From Bellilinea sp034411135 (GTDB lineage Bacteria > Chloroflexota > Anaerolineae > Anaerolineales > Anaerolineaceae), in contig DAOUMN010000021.1 of assembly GCA_034411135.1 (NCBI GenBank), forward strand, positions 124,001 to 188,000: DNA of 64,000 nucleotides, written 5' to 3'. Positions within the stretch are counted from its first letter, which is position 1. Every line of letters begins with the position of its first letter. The position numbers and the translations under genes are program-made. Positions 34,599-43,485 of the stretch are shown here, in pieces. The notes beneath the pieces were generated by a model. That model saw only the letters and a program-made list of their open reading frames with translations. It searched no databases and was not told where the DNA came from.

Positions 34599-36578
34599 TT
34601 ATACATTTACCATTTCGAAATAGTCCTGCGAAATGGTCTGTGCCGGGGAGGCACCCAGGCGTTGGATCAGTTCAACGACCAGCCTGGACTTGTGTTCAGC
34701 ATCCTTGCGGCTCCAGGTTCGGCTCTTGACCTCAAGAAAATGTCCCAGGGCGGGAGTGCGTACACTGTCCAGGTTGATGAAAAACTCGGTGCCTTTGTAA
34801 CGCACCAGATAACGCAGGCGATCTTTTTCGATTTCGGTTTCGTGGATCGGCTTGAAGTATTCACGGTAGAAGCGGAGGCTCTGGGTCGCAGAGGCGAGGA
34901 ACCGACTGCGGGAGAGGAGGACTTTCTGTGGGAAGGAATGTTCGCGGCTTGGTCCGATCAGCGTCAGGCGGTTGCGCACCTTCCCAATTTGTCCATCGGG
35001 GTTAATGAAATGGTCTTCGCGGTAGCGCAGGCGGGAATCTTCCGGTGCTTCGAAATTGAAATACACATCATACTGACGATAGTGGCGGGTGCGGATGATC
35101 TCGAATTCAGGATTGTTGAGGGCGTGTTGGATAGCTTCGACCTGGTCAATGCGGATCTTGGCTTGAACCTCGAAACTTTCTTCCTCCTCGGTAGTTTCGC
35201 CCAGGGCAAGCAACTTGGAGAGTAAAGATTTCTCGCGCTGGATGAGGAATATATCAATCCGGCGGGCGTAATCCACAGCAGCACGCATCAATTCCTGCTC
35301 GTCAAGGGTTTTTAATTGTTTATCTTGCATTAACCATTTGCCGTTAACCATTACATCCGTCACGTCAATGGCTTTGGCAGCATATACAATTTGCGAGTAC
35401 ACACCCTGCGGGTCACGCTCGAAGCGTGGCGAGTTGTGAATCGCGGATAGGTTGACTAAAATCATATCTGCGCGCTTGCCGGGTTCGATGGAACCCGTCA
35501 GGTGGCTGATATGCATGGCTTGTGCGCCGATGCGGGTTGCCATTGCCAGGGTTTGGCGGGCGGGTAGAGCCGTTGGGTCACCGCTTGAACCCTTGGCAAG
35601 GAACGAAGCTAGGCGCAGTTCCTCGAACATATCCAGATCGTTGTTGGATGCTGGTCCATCGGTACCTATGCCGACGTTCAAACCGGTGTCGATCATTTTT
35701 TTTATGGGTGCAATTCCGGAAGCCAGTTTTAGATTGGAGGATGGGTTGTGGGCAACGCCGGTGTTGTAGTGCTGGAAGGTGCGCATCTCCCCTTCATCGA
35801 TATGGACGCAGTGCGCGGCAAGTACTTTAGCATCCAGCAGGTTTAATTTTTTGATGTAGGGCACAACCGGCATGCCTTGTTCGCGGCGCATGTTTTCCAC
35901 TTCTATGGCAGTTTCAGCAATGTGGATGTGGAGTGGAACATCAAATTCAATTGCCAGGGCTGCCGAGGCGCGCAAGATTTCATCCGTGCAGGTGTAGGGC
36001 GCGTGCGGTGCAACCGATGGTACCACCAGTGGATGATTTTTCCAGCGCTGGATATATTCGCGGGCGTATGCCAGTGATTCTTCGTACGATCCAGCATCCG
36101 GGGTTGGGAATTTCAGAATCGTTTGAGAACACATGGCACGCATACCGGCTTCAGCAGTGGCACGAGCCACATCTTCCTCGAAATAATACATATCCGCAAA
36201 GCTGGTGATGCCGCTGCGAATCATCTCGGCGCAAGCCAGGCTGGTGCCAAGCTGTACAAAATCTGGCGAAACAAATTCCCGCTCCACCGGCATCATATAA
36301 CCGAGCAACCATACATCCAGACGTAAATCATCCGCCAGCCCACGCAGCAAGGTCATTGGGACGTGAGTGTGCGCGTTGACCAGCCCCGGCATCAACACTT
36401 TGCCGCCGCAATCGACAACTTCACCAGCCGTGTAATTTCGAAGGATGTCCGCTTCCGCCCCGGCAGCAAGGATCACATCTCCCATGATCGCAACGGCTCC
36501 GGGATTGTAAAAATTGTAGCGGGAGTCCATTGTGATCAGAATGGCATTTTTCAAAATCTTGTCTGTGTGAATGATCAT
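34599..36578 (-). CDS. Amidohydrolase (MTA/SAH deaminase-like) fused to a CYTH domain
   Basis: A 659-residue two-domain protein. Residues 1-455 form an amidohydrolase of the MtaD/SsnA/TrzA type. Its metal ligands are His70 and His72 (NAHTH), His219, a His in AHCVH (256 or 259) and Asp307 (GTDGPASNND); relatives deaminate methylthioadenosine or S-adenosylhomocysteine. Residues about 465-655 look like a CYTH domain (adenylate cyclase CyaB/thiamine triphosphatase fold): KIRIDQ, RLRYRED, VRNRLTL, YLVRYKG and FLEVKSR. The usual ExExK opening is changed to E470-V-Q-A-K474. The fusion is unusual. It sits between cinA and glgA with small gaps. Confidence 0.8.
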   Translation of the reverse strand: MIIHTDKILKNAILITMDSRYNFYNPGAVAIMGDVILAAGAEADILRNYTAGEVVDCGGKVLMPGLVNAHTHVPMTLLRGLADDLRLDVWLLGYMMPVEREFVSPDFVQLGTSLACAEMIRSGITSFADMYYFEEDVARATAEAGMRAMCSQTILKFPTPDAGSYEESLAYAREYIQRWKNHPLVVPSVAPHAPYTCTDEILRASAALAIEFDVPLHIHIAETAIEVENMRREQGMPVVPYIKKLNLLDAKVLAAHCVHIDEGEMRTFQHYNTGVAHNPSSNLKLASGIAPIKKMIDTGLNVGIGTDGPASNNDLDMFEELRLASFLAKGSSGDPTALPARQTLAMATRIGAQAMHISHLTGSIEPGKRADMILVNLSAIHNSPRFERDPQGVYSQIVYAAKAIDVTDVMVNGKWLMQDKQLKTLDEQELMRAAVDYARRIDIFLIQREKSLLSKLLALGETTEEEESFEVQAKIRIDQVEAIQHALNNPEFEIIRTRHYRQYDVYFNFEAPEDSRLRYREDHFINPDGQIGKVRNRLTLIGPSREHSFPQKVLLSRSRFLASATQSLRFYREYFKPIHETEIEKDRLRYLVRYKGTEFFINLDSVRTPALGHFLEVKSRTWSRKDAEHKSRLVVELIQRLGASPAQTISQDYFEMVNV

Positions 36579-36603
36579 AGGATTGCTTCTCCAATTTGGG
36601 TCT

Positions 36604-37752
36604 TCAAGGAAGATTGCGCCGGATATAGTCGAGAGTCGTCCGCACTGCCCAACTCATCCCCAACTGAGGCGGACCGCCAAACGAACGGCTAGCTTCGTGA
36701 CTACCATGCGGCGTGCGTAGATGGAGGAACAGATTTTGTTGCTCTTTTCCAGGGTAATAGCCAGCCGCCAAAATCACGCTGGATTGAGCGGGAAAAGGGA
36801 TTTCGGCAATCAATGAAGCCAGAGCAAGTGGCGGTAAGTCCACCCTGGAGTAGGAGAATTGTTCCGGAGACAGACTGGTTTGCTTGATTATGACTTCCAA
36901 TTCATCTGTGAAACCGGCTGTGCGAAGTACAAGATGCCAGCCAAGCTGACTCAAGCGCTCGGCGACGACGGCTTCAAGGGATTGGTTGTTTTCCCCGTAG
37001 ATGTGCTTGCCCATCCGCTGGCGGATTTCTGCCGCAACGGCATCGATCATCCTTCTGGCTTCCGATTCGGAGCTTGCTTTTGCTGTGATGCGAATATCCG
37101 TTTGTCCAGGGTGTGCTAAAAGTCCCACGGTTGGGTTTATCATGGTCTCCAAATCGCCGATCCACTCGTCCACCTGAGATTCACCCACGCCAGCGGCATG
37201 GAGAACGTGCGCCAGGATAATATCTTTGAGGTCAAACCGTTGACGCAGTAACGGCAGTACGGATTGGTGCAAAATAATTTCCATTTCGCGTGGCACGCCA
37301 GGCAGGCACAAGATGACAGCACTGCCGGTATCGTAATAAAACGCCGGTGCGGTCCCAACCGGATTAGGGATTGCAATGGCACCTGCGGGAAGGAACGCCT
37401 GCCGGCGATTATTTTCGGTCGGCAGGCGGTTGTAGCGGCGGTATCGTTCCTGGATTTGCTCCCATAACTCAGGATGGAACAGGAGTTCCTGTTTAACCAC
37501 CTGGGCAATTGCCTCGCGAGTGGGGTCATCCACGGTTGGACCTAAACCGCCTGTAGTGATGATGATCTGCGCTCTGGTGAGAGATTCTCGGATCATTCCG
37601 GCGATCCGGGTAGCATTATCGCCAATCAATGTGGCGCGGTAAATGTCCACCCCGTAATCGCGCAGCGTGCGAGCGATGTAGGCGGTGTTAGTATCCTGCG
37701 TTTCACCCAGCAGGAGTTCGGTACCGATAGCGATAATCTCTGCGATAGGCAT
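36604..37752 (-). CDS. cinA: CinA-like protein with degenerate C-terminal amidase domain
   Basis: A 382-residue CinA. The N-terminal MoCF/COG1058 domain is complete (IAIGTELLLGETQDTN, TTGGLGPTVDD, LPGVPREME) and in the family cleaves ADP-ribose or nicotinamide nucleotides. The C-terminal PncC-like nicotinamide mononucleotide deamidase region has lost the usual ESCTGG serine motif, reading LVLRTAGFTDELEVI instead, so the amidase is probably inactive. The ATG at 37752 starts exactly at the conserved domain; a GTG 16 codons upstream is possible, and neither has a clear ribosome site. It precedes the amidohydrolase-CYTH gene by 25 bases. Confidence 0.85.
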   Translation of the reverse strand: MPIAEIIAIGTELLLGETQDTNTAYIARTLRDYGVDIYRATLIGDNATRIAGMIRESLTRAQIIITTGGLGPTVDDPTREAIAQVVKQELLFHPELWEQIQERYRRYNRLPTENNRRQAFLPAGAIAIPNPVGTAPAFYYDTGSAVILCLPGVPREMEIILHQSVLPLLRQRFDLKDIILAHVLHAAGVGESQVDEWIGDLETMINPTVGLLAHPGQTDIRITAKASSESEARRMIDAVAAEIRQRMGKHIYGENNQSLEAVVAERLSQLGWHLVLRTAGFTDELEVIIKQTSLSPEQFSYSRVDLPPLALASLIAEIPFPAQSSVILAAGYYPGKEQQNLFLHLRTPHGSHEASRSFGGPPQLGMSWAVRTTLDYIRRNLP

Positions 37753-37903
37753 ACGTCTGATTCTGGGCTCAAATGGATTGCTGAAATTATTCTTAAACAC
37801 AGTTTAACACAAATCAATGCGAAGGCAAACTCATTCCTTTCCCGGTATTGTTCAAAAGCACGGTAGAATAAGATAGCTGGTTAAGTCAGGTGAGGAAAAC
37901 CAT

Positions 37904-38269
37904 ATGCCTTCAAAGCGCCAGAAATTTGGTTCTTGGGGTGAAACAATTGCTGCCGCAAAGATCAAAACGCACGGCTACGCCCTGCTGGGGCGCAATGTGC
38001 GTACTCCTTATGGGGAAATCGATCTGGTGGCTCAACTTGGTAATACTATTGTGTTTTTTGAGGTAAAAACCCGCTCGAGTGATGAGTACGGCTTGCCGGA
38101 GGAAGCGGTTAACCCGCGCAAATTGAAACATCTGGTTAATGCGGCGCAGCATTACATGCAGGAACATACTCTCTTTGAGGGAGACTGGCGCATTGATGTG
38201 ATTGCCATTCGTGGCAGGGTGGGGCAGGTAGATCCAGAAGTGGTATGGTTCGAAAATGTATCCTCATAA
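37904..38269 (+). CDS. UPF0102/YraN family endonuclease-like protein
   Basis: A 121-residue YraN-family protein with a small PD-(D/E)XK nuclease fold. Glu13, Asp40 (GEIDLV) and Glu53-x-Lys55 (FEVKTR) form the expected catalytic layout. The true role is unknown; it resembles Holliday junction resolvases. It starts after AGGTGAGG 8 bases upstream and overlaps miaA by 14 bases, so the two are coupled. Confidence 0.9.
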   Translation: MPSKRQKFGSWGETIAAAKIKTHGYALLGRNVRTPYGEIDLVAQLGNTIVFFEVKTRSSDEYGLPEEAVNPRKLKHLVNAAQHYMQEHTLFEGDWRIDVIAIRGRVGQVDPEVVWFENVSS

Positions 38270-39221
38270 ATCCACCCTTCGGATCGTTGTGATGATTGGT
38301 CCCACTGCAGTGGGTAAAACAGAAACTGCCATCCACCTGGCGGAGCGCTTTAATGGAGAGATTGTATCCGCCGATTCGCGCCTGTTCTACCGTGGCATGG
38401 ATATTGGCACTGCCAAACCGACGCTTGCAGAACGTCAACGCGTGGTTCACCATTTGGTTGATGTGGCTGAACCGGATGAGGTGTGGAGCCTGGGAGCGTT
38501 CAAGGAAGCTGCTCACAATGCAATCGTAGATATTCATGCCCGTGGGCGGCTTCCATTTGTTGTGGGCGGTACGGGTCAGTATGTAACAGCACTAATCGAA
38601 AACTGGAGTGTGCCCGCACAGCCAGCCGACCCGATTTTGCGTCAGGCTCTGGAAAACTGGGCGGCGGAAATTGGTGCGGATGCTTTGCATGCTCGCCTGG
38701 CGCTGCTGGATGCAGCTGCGGCGCACAAGATCGACGCCCGAAATGTGCGCCGCACCATTCGCGCGTTGGAAGTCATCTTCAAAACAGGTCAACGTTTTTC
38801 AGCACAACGCGGTAGAGGCGTATCGCCGTACTTTGCGTTGAAAATCGGTTTAAAGCGCCCAAGGGTTGAGCTTTATCAACGCATTGACCGGCGGATTGAA
38901 CAAATGCTGGCAGCCGGGTTGGTGGAAGAAGTGAACGCCTTGCTGAAAAAATATCCGCCAGATTGTCCGGCTTTTTCTGCAATTGGATACAGGGAAATTA
39001 TTGCTTATCTTCAGGGCAATACGACCCTGGAGGATGCAGTTGCAGCCATCAAACGCACAACCCGCCAGTTCGTCCGCCGGCAGGCGAATTGGTTCAAGCC
39101 AAACGACCCGCAAATTTACTGGTTTGAAGTGGGTGACAACAATAGCCTTAAGGAAATCGAAAGACTGATCGATGTCTGGTTGCAGACTGCCCCTGCCGAA
39201 TCTCCGATGGAAGGAATCTAA
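38256..39221 (+). CDS. miaA: tRNA dimethylallyltransferase
   Basis: A 321-residue enzyme that prenylates A37 of tRNAs reading U-starting codons. The P-loop GPTAVGKT is at 15-22, followed by VSADSRLFYRGMDIGTAKP and VHHLVDV. FVVGGTGQY and the C-terminal GYREIIAYLQG and RRQANWF blocks are typical. Length matches the family. It overlaps yraN and ends at a hairpin terminator shared with ftsH. Confidence 0.95.
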   Translation: MYPHKSTLRIVVMIGPTAVGKTETAIHLAERFNGEIVSADSRLFYRGMDIGTAKPTLAERQRVVHHLVDVAEPDEVWSLGAFKEAAHNAIVDIHARGRLPFVVGGTGQYVTALIENWSVPAQPADPILRQALENWAAEIGADALHARLALLDAAAAHKIDARNVRRTIRALEVIFKTGQRFSAQRGRGVSPYFALKIGLKRPRVELYQRIDRRIEQMLAAGLVEEVNALLKKYPPDCPAFSAIGYREIIAYLQGNTTLEDAVAAIKRTTRQFVRRQANWFKPNDPQIYWFEVGDNNSLKEIERLIDVWLQTAPAESPMEGI

Positions 39222-39242
39222 AACGGGCATATTGCCCGTTTT
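39220..39242. terminator. Bidirectional terminator between miaA and ftsH
   Basis: AAAACGGGC pairs perfectly with GCCCGTTTT around a 5-base loop, overlapping the miaA stop. Both strands read a T run at the end of the stem, so it can serve both convergent genes. Confidence 0.85.
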
Positions 39243-39253
39243 AGTGTTGCAGC

Positions 39254-41113
39254 TTAGTTGTTGCTTGCCATCATCGGCACACCGCTCTTTTTCGGCAGCG
39301 GTGGGGGGAAGATGGTCTCGAATTCTTCCCGGGATATGGTTTCCACTTCGAGCAGTTTTTCTGCCACGGCATCCAGTTTGTCGCGGTAATCGATCAATAT
39401 CTGGCGGGCTTGCTGGTATGCATCCCTGACCAAGCGGCGGACTTCGGCATCAATTTGTTCGGCAACTGCCTCGGAATAATCGCGCTGTTCGGAAATTTCC
39501 CGTCCGAGGAAGATCAATTCTTCCTTCTGTCCGTACACCATTGGACCCATTTCACTACTCATGCCCAGGCGGGTAACCATTGTGCGGGCGATCTGGGTGA
39601 CCCGTTCAATGTCATTGCCTGCGCCGGATGTGATGTCGTCAAAGACGATTTCCTCAGCGGCGCGTCCGCCGAGCAACCCGACCATTTGAGCGATTAGCTT
39701 CTTGCGCGGCATGATGGTGCGGTCTTCGGTGGGCAGGGCGATGGTATAACCGCCTGCCATGCCACGGGCGATGATGGTAACTTTCTGCACGGGGTCATGA
39801 TCCGGCAGAGCATTCATTACCACGGCGTGGCCGGCTTCGTGGTAGGCGATGATTCGTTTTTCCTCGTCCGAAATCAGGCGGCTCTTGCGTTCCGGACCAG
39901 CAATGACACGCTCGATGGCTTCCTCAAATTCCGATTGAGAGATGCTTTTCTTGTTGCGCCGGGCAGCGAGAATAGCGGCTTCGTTGACCAGGTTTTCCAA
40001 ATCGGCACCGACAAAACCGGGTGTTCCACGCGCCAGCACGCTCAGGTCAATATTGGGTTCAAGCGGTTTGCCCTTGACATGTACTTTGAGGATGGCTTCG
40101 CGTCCGCGCACGTCCGGACGGTCGAGCACGACCCGGCGATCGAAACGACCTGGACGCAGCAGGGCTGGATCAAGAATATCCGGGCGGTTGGTTGCTGCCA
40201 TGATGATAATGTTGGTGTCGGTATCAAAACCGTCCATTTCGACCAGCATCTGGTTTAGAGTCTGCTCGCGTTCGTCATGGCTGCCCCCCAAGCCAGCGCC
40301 GCGCTGGCGACCAACCGCATCGATTTCATCGACAAAGACGATGCAGGGAGAGTGACGTTTTGCCTGGTCGAACAGGTCGCGCACTCGGCTGGCGCCCACA
40401 CCGACAAACATTTCGACAAATTCTGAGCCGGAAATCGAGAAGAAAGGCACGCCTGCTTCACCGGAAACGGCTTTGGCGAGCAGGGTCTTTCCGGTGCCGG
40501 GAGGTCCAACCAGCAGGACGCCCTTGGGTATGCGTGCCCCAAGCTGAATGAATTTTTGCGGTTCGCGTAAAAATTCGACCACTTCCTTGAGCTCTTCCTT
40601 AGCTTCTTCCACACCCGCAACATCGGTAAAGGTGACGGTGGGATGATCACCAGTGAACATACGTGCGCGTGATTTACCGAAGGACATGGCGGCGTTGTTA
40701 CTGCCCTGTGCCTGGCGGAAAATGAAGAAGAACGCGCCAATCAGGATCAGGAAAGGTAGGATATAACCCAGGGCTGTCAAAACGCCAACCCAGGCGCTGG
40801 GCGGCTTGATGATGATTTTGATCCGTTCCGGGTGCAATTGTTCCTGGGTAACACCCAGGTTCAACAATTGCTCAACCAGGGTTGCGGAAGGTTCCTTGTT
40901 CGAGACCGCTTCGCTCAGGTCTTTATAGGTTACTTTTAAACGGTTGTCGTCCTCTTCGATCTTTGTCACCCGCTGGTTTTTGATATCTTCTGCCAGCTGG
41001 TTGATGGATACTTCGGAGGTGCTGCCACGCTGGCTGAAGCTGTACATCACCATGGCGATGATGGCTACAAACAACAGCAGGTAGACAACGTAGGATTGAT
41101 TGCGTGAACTCAC
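39254..41113 (-). CDS. ftsH: ATP-dependent zinc metalloprotease FtsH
   Basis: A 619-residue membrane-anchored AAA+ protease that degrades damaged or regulatory membrane and cytosolic proteins. Two membrane spans lie near the N-terminus (YVVYLLLFVAIIAMVMY and the stretch before FFIFRQAQG) around an external domain. Walker A is GPPGTGKT, Walker B is IVFVDEID, the second region of homology is RPGRFDRRV, and the zinc site is HEAGH. The GTG at 41113 is preferred because GGAGG precedes it by 5 bases, over a GTG 9 codons upstream lacking one. Confidence 0.95.
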   Translation of the reverse strand: MSSRNQSYVVYLLLFVAIIAMVMYSFSQRGSTSEVSINQLAEDIKNQRVTKIEEDDNRLKVTYKDLSEAVSNKEPSATLVEQLLNLGVTQEQLHPERIKIIIKPPSAWVGVLTALGYILPFLILIGAFFFIFRQAQGSNNAAMSFGKSRARMFTGDHPTVTFTDVAGVEEAKEELKEVVEFLREPQKFIQLGARIPKGVLLVGPPGTGKTLLAKAVSGEAGVPFFSISGSEFVEMFVGVGASRVRDLFDQAKRHSPCIVFVDEIDAVGRQRGAGLGGSHDEREQTLNQMLVEMDGFDTDTNIIIMAATNRPDILDPALLRPGRFDRRVVLDRPDVRGREAILKVHVKGKPLEPNIDLSVLARGTPGFVGADLENLVNEAAILAARRNKKSISQSEFEEAIERVIAGPERKSRLISDEEKRIIAYHEAGHAVVMNALPDHDPVQKVTIIARGMAGGYTIALPTEDRTIMPRKKLIAQMVGLLGGRAAEEIVFDDITSGAGNDIERVTQIARTMVTRLGMSSEMGPMVYGQKEELIFLGREISEQRDYSEAVAEQIDAEVRRLVRDAYQQARQILIDYRDKLDAVAEKLLEVETISREEFETIFPPPLPKKSGVPMMASNN

Positions 41114-41172
41114 GAATACCTCCAGGGTGGATAAGCCCACTGATGGGCTTTATAACCATATAGTTGTTGGAG

Positions 41173-41178
41173 ATTATA
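41173..41178 (-). promoter_or_regulatory. -10 box of ftsH
   Basis: A perfect minus-strand TATAAT about 60 bases before the ftsH start; no convincing -35. No CIRCE-type heat-shock operator is visible. Confidence 0.4.
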
Positions 41179-41244
41179 CCAATCTATCCACCCGCCTGCT
41201 AGTGCATGAATAAGGATTGCGGGCGATCTAACAAACTTCTTATG

Positions 41245-41273
41245 TTGACGAAATCGGATCTACTCTCTATACT
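41245..41273 (+). promoter_or_regulatory. Strong sigma70-type promoter of the 41309 gene
   Basis: TTGACG at 41245-41250 and TATACT at 41268-41273 with a 17-base spacer, five of six matches in each box. Transcription would start near 41281, leaving a leader of about 28 bases with a GGAG site before the ATG. Confidence 0.75.
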
Positions 41274-41308
41274 GGTTATGGATCTTACCAGTTAGCCGGA
41301 GAATTCCA

Positions 41309-42277
41309 ATGAGTGAACAAGCCGAAACCCATGATAAGCCGTTTGATGAGCGAATTGCAGAATCCGAACTGGATGCTGAAACACCGTCAGAGGATCGTCC
41401 GATGGGCGCGGCTGAACCGCTGCCTGACGATGAATTGGTAGAGATAACTACTGAGAATGCCGCTGTAACGGAAAAAACAGCACCAACCGCGCAGCCTGAG
41501 GACCTGATTGAACTGTTCGTCACCTCGGAGCGTATTCAGGTTTTACACGAGCGGGCAAGCGAAGCCCTCGAACGGATAAAAAACGAAGTCAACAATATAA
41601 GTCTGGCTAAAGAATTGTTCGATCGTATCGAGCAATCCCGTGAGATGCTTTTCGGGCAAATTGAGCGCTATGACGAAGCCGAGCGGGGTGTTGTGGAGGT
41701 TGAGCACCGGCTGGAGTTTATTCAGCGGGTGAAGATGGCTTCGCGCACGGTTGGTATGCGCCTGTTTGCCTATGAATTCATCGTTTTCCTTATCTTAACC
41801 AGCCTGTTTATCTACACTAACCTGGAACCGCAAGCCACGGCGATAAAGAATGCCAGTCCAATGGCATCGGTCGATCTGGTGCAATTTATCAATACACTTT
41901 TGTGGGGTGGATTCGGTGGGGTGGTTGGAGCATTATATGCTTTATGGAAACACGTTGCTTCCGATCAAGATTTTGATCCACAGTATTCCTTGTGGTATCT
42001 GACCAATCCGCTGCTTGGCGTTGCGCTTGGGGCGTTTGTGTTTCTGGTATTCCAGGCTGGCTTTTTCTCGCTCACTGCCGGGGTAGAAGATTCTGTGACC
42101 ATTCGTTCTGCTCTTGTTATTTATGTATTTGCCTGGGTGAGCGGTTTTAAGCAGAATGTGGTCTATGAAATCGTGCGTCGTATCCTGGATGTTTTTCGAG
42201 TGGAGTTGGGTGGAAGAAACGGAGAAAGAGCCGTTGGCGGCTCAACCAGCAAGGAAACAAATTCGGTAAGCCGTTAA
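41309..42277 (+). CDS. Four-span membrane protein with acidic coiled-coil N-terminus, unknown
   Basis: A 322-residue protein that I do not recognise. Residues 1-65 are strongly acidic and low-complexity. Residues 65-148 form a predicted coiled coil (VTSERIQVLHERASEALERI). Four membrane helices follow at about 151-171, 192-214, 233-254 and 264-282, and the protein ends in a basic/polar tail. There is no signal peptide, so the N-terminus is probably cytoplasmic. A strong promoter suggests steady expression. It ends tail-to-tail with the HAD-DinB gene, sharing a TTAA that holds both stops. Confidence 0.7.
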   Translation: MSEQAETHDKPFDERIAESELDAETPSEDRPMGAAEPLPDDELVEITTENAAVTEKTAPTAQPEDLIELFVTSERIQVLHERASEALERIKNEVNNISLAKELFDRIEQSREMLFGQIERYDEAERGVVEVEHRLEFIQRVKMASRTVGMRLFAYEFIVFLILTSLFIYTNLEPQATAIKNASPMASVDLVQFINTLLWGGFGGVVGALYALWKHVASDQDFDPQYSLWYLTNPLLGVALGAFVFLVFQAGFFSLTAGVEDSVTIRSALVIYVFAWVSGFKQNVVYEIVRRILDVFRVELGGRNGERAVGGSTSKETNSVSR

Positions 42278-43485
42278 CTTGCTGCCTGGATGGTTTCCCA
42301 CACCTGGCTGATGTGGATGCGGTCATGCGTTGCAATAAAACCTACCAGTTCTTTCAGTGTGGTTGGTCCAAATATGGCGTGGCGGGCAGATTTTTGCCAG
42401 TCTGAATCGGCGAGAGAAAGGAGTTTCTCCAGCACAGCGCAGCGCACCTGGTTATATTCAGCCAGGACACGCGAACCGTTCTCCTGGATGCAGTTGCGTT
42501 CTTCTACCCAGCCATCCGTCATTGCTGCTGGCAAAAATGGGCGCGATCCAGATAAAACCGCATCAATGCGGTCCAGGTTGACTTCGCGGTCGACATCGCG
42601 CAGATGGCAGATGATTTCAGTCAACGACCAGTCTTTGGGGTTCGGACGACGGTTCCAGCGATCGGGGGGAACATTTCTGGTGTATGTGTCCAAAATCGCT
42701 GGGGTGGTTTGTAAGGTTGCCAGGATGGCACTGATCGAATCGTAAGGAGCGACTTGCGCCACGGTTTTGATCTCTTCCAGCCACGGCAGCACCTGCTCGA
42801 TCGATCCGTTGCGACTCAATGGATGGCGGTTGAGGGTGGTCTCAGGTGGTTCGCCGTTTTCGTGTAGCCAAAAAGTAGGCAAGCCCAATTGTTCGGTGGG
42901 AAGGATATCATCTTGGAGGCTGTTGCCAATCATGACGGCAGGCTGCGATTGCCAGCACAATTCTGCCAGAATTTCGGCAAAATATGCCGGGTGTGGTTTA
43001 CAAAAATGCGCGCTTTCATAGGATGTGATTTTTTTGAATTGAAACCGATCGACCGGTAATCCCGCCCATGCCAGGCGCTGCTCAATGGCTGTGCGTGGGA
43101 AGAGGGGATTGGTGGCGATGACGACCTGCCACCCTTTTGCCAATACTGCCTCGACTAATTCGACAGCCTGTGGGCGGCGGGTGGTTAGCGATTGCAATTG
43201 GGGGAATATTTCACGGTAGAAATGGTCAATTACGGGGAGGATATCCGCCTTGCTGACGCCAATTCCTGGGTAAAACAGGGCATCGAAGGTTTCTTCCAGT
43301 GTGTGAGTGGGTAGTTTTTTGATCAGCATCGCCTGAACAGCATCATTCATCGCGAGCTTGAAACGTTGAGAATCAACGTGCTGATGAAGGGCTTTCCCCA
43401 GCAGTTCAAAATAGCGCTGGATGAAGGGCAGCATATCGTTGCCCAGGAGGGTATCGTCAAGATCGAAAAGTACGGTCAGACTCAT
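42274..43485 (-). CDS. HAD-family hydrolase fused to a DinB-like domain
   Basis: A 403-residue two-domain protein. Residues 1-230 are a haloacid-dehalogenase phosphatase with DLDDT (nucleophile Asp8, acid Asp10), VVIATNP and IGNSLQDDI. Residues about 250-400 form a four-helix DinB/DfsB-like bundle with WSLTEIICHLRDVD and the metal-type histidines of ATHDRIHISQVWE. HAD enzymes hydrolyse phosphate esters; DinB proteins bind a metal and sometimes transfer bacillithiol or mycothiol. I know of no standard pairing of the two. The start overlaps the upstream Cys-rich gene by 4 bases (ATGA). Confidence 0.8.
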   Translation of the reverse strand: MSLTVLFDLDDTLLGNDMLPFIQRYFELLGKALHQHVDSQRFKLAMNDAVQAMLIKKLPTHTLEETFDALFYPGIGVSKADILPVIDHFYREIFPQLQSLTTRRPQAVELVEAVLAKGWQVVIATNPLFPRTAIEQRLAWAGLPVDRFQFKKITSYESAHFCKPHPAYFAEILAELCWQSQPAVMIGNSLQDDILPTEQLGLPTFWLHENGEPPETTLNRHPLSRNGSIEQVLPWLEEIKTVAQVAPYDSISAILATLQTTPAILDTYTRNVPPDRWNRRPNPKDWSLTEIICHLRDVDREVNLDRIDAVLSGSRPFLPAAMTDGWVEERNCIQENGSRVLAEYNQVRCAVLEKLLSLADSDWQKSARHAIFGPTTLKELVGFIATHDRIHISQVWETIQAAS

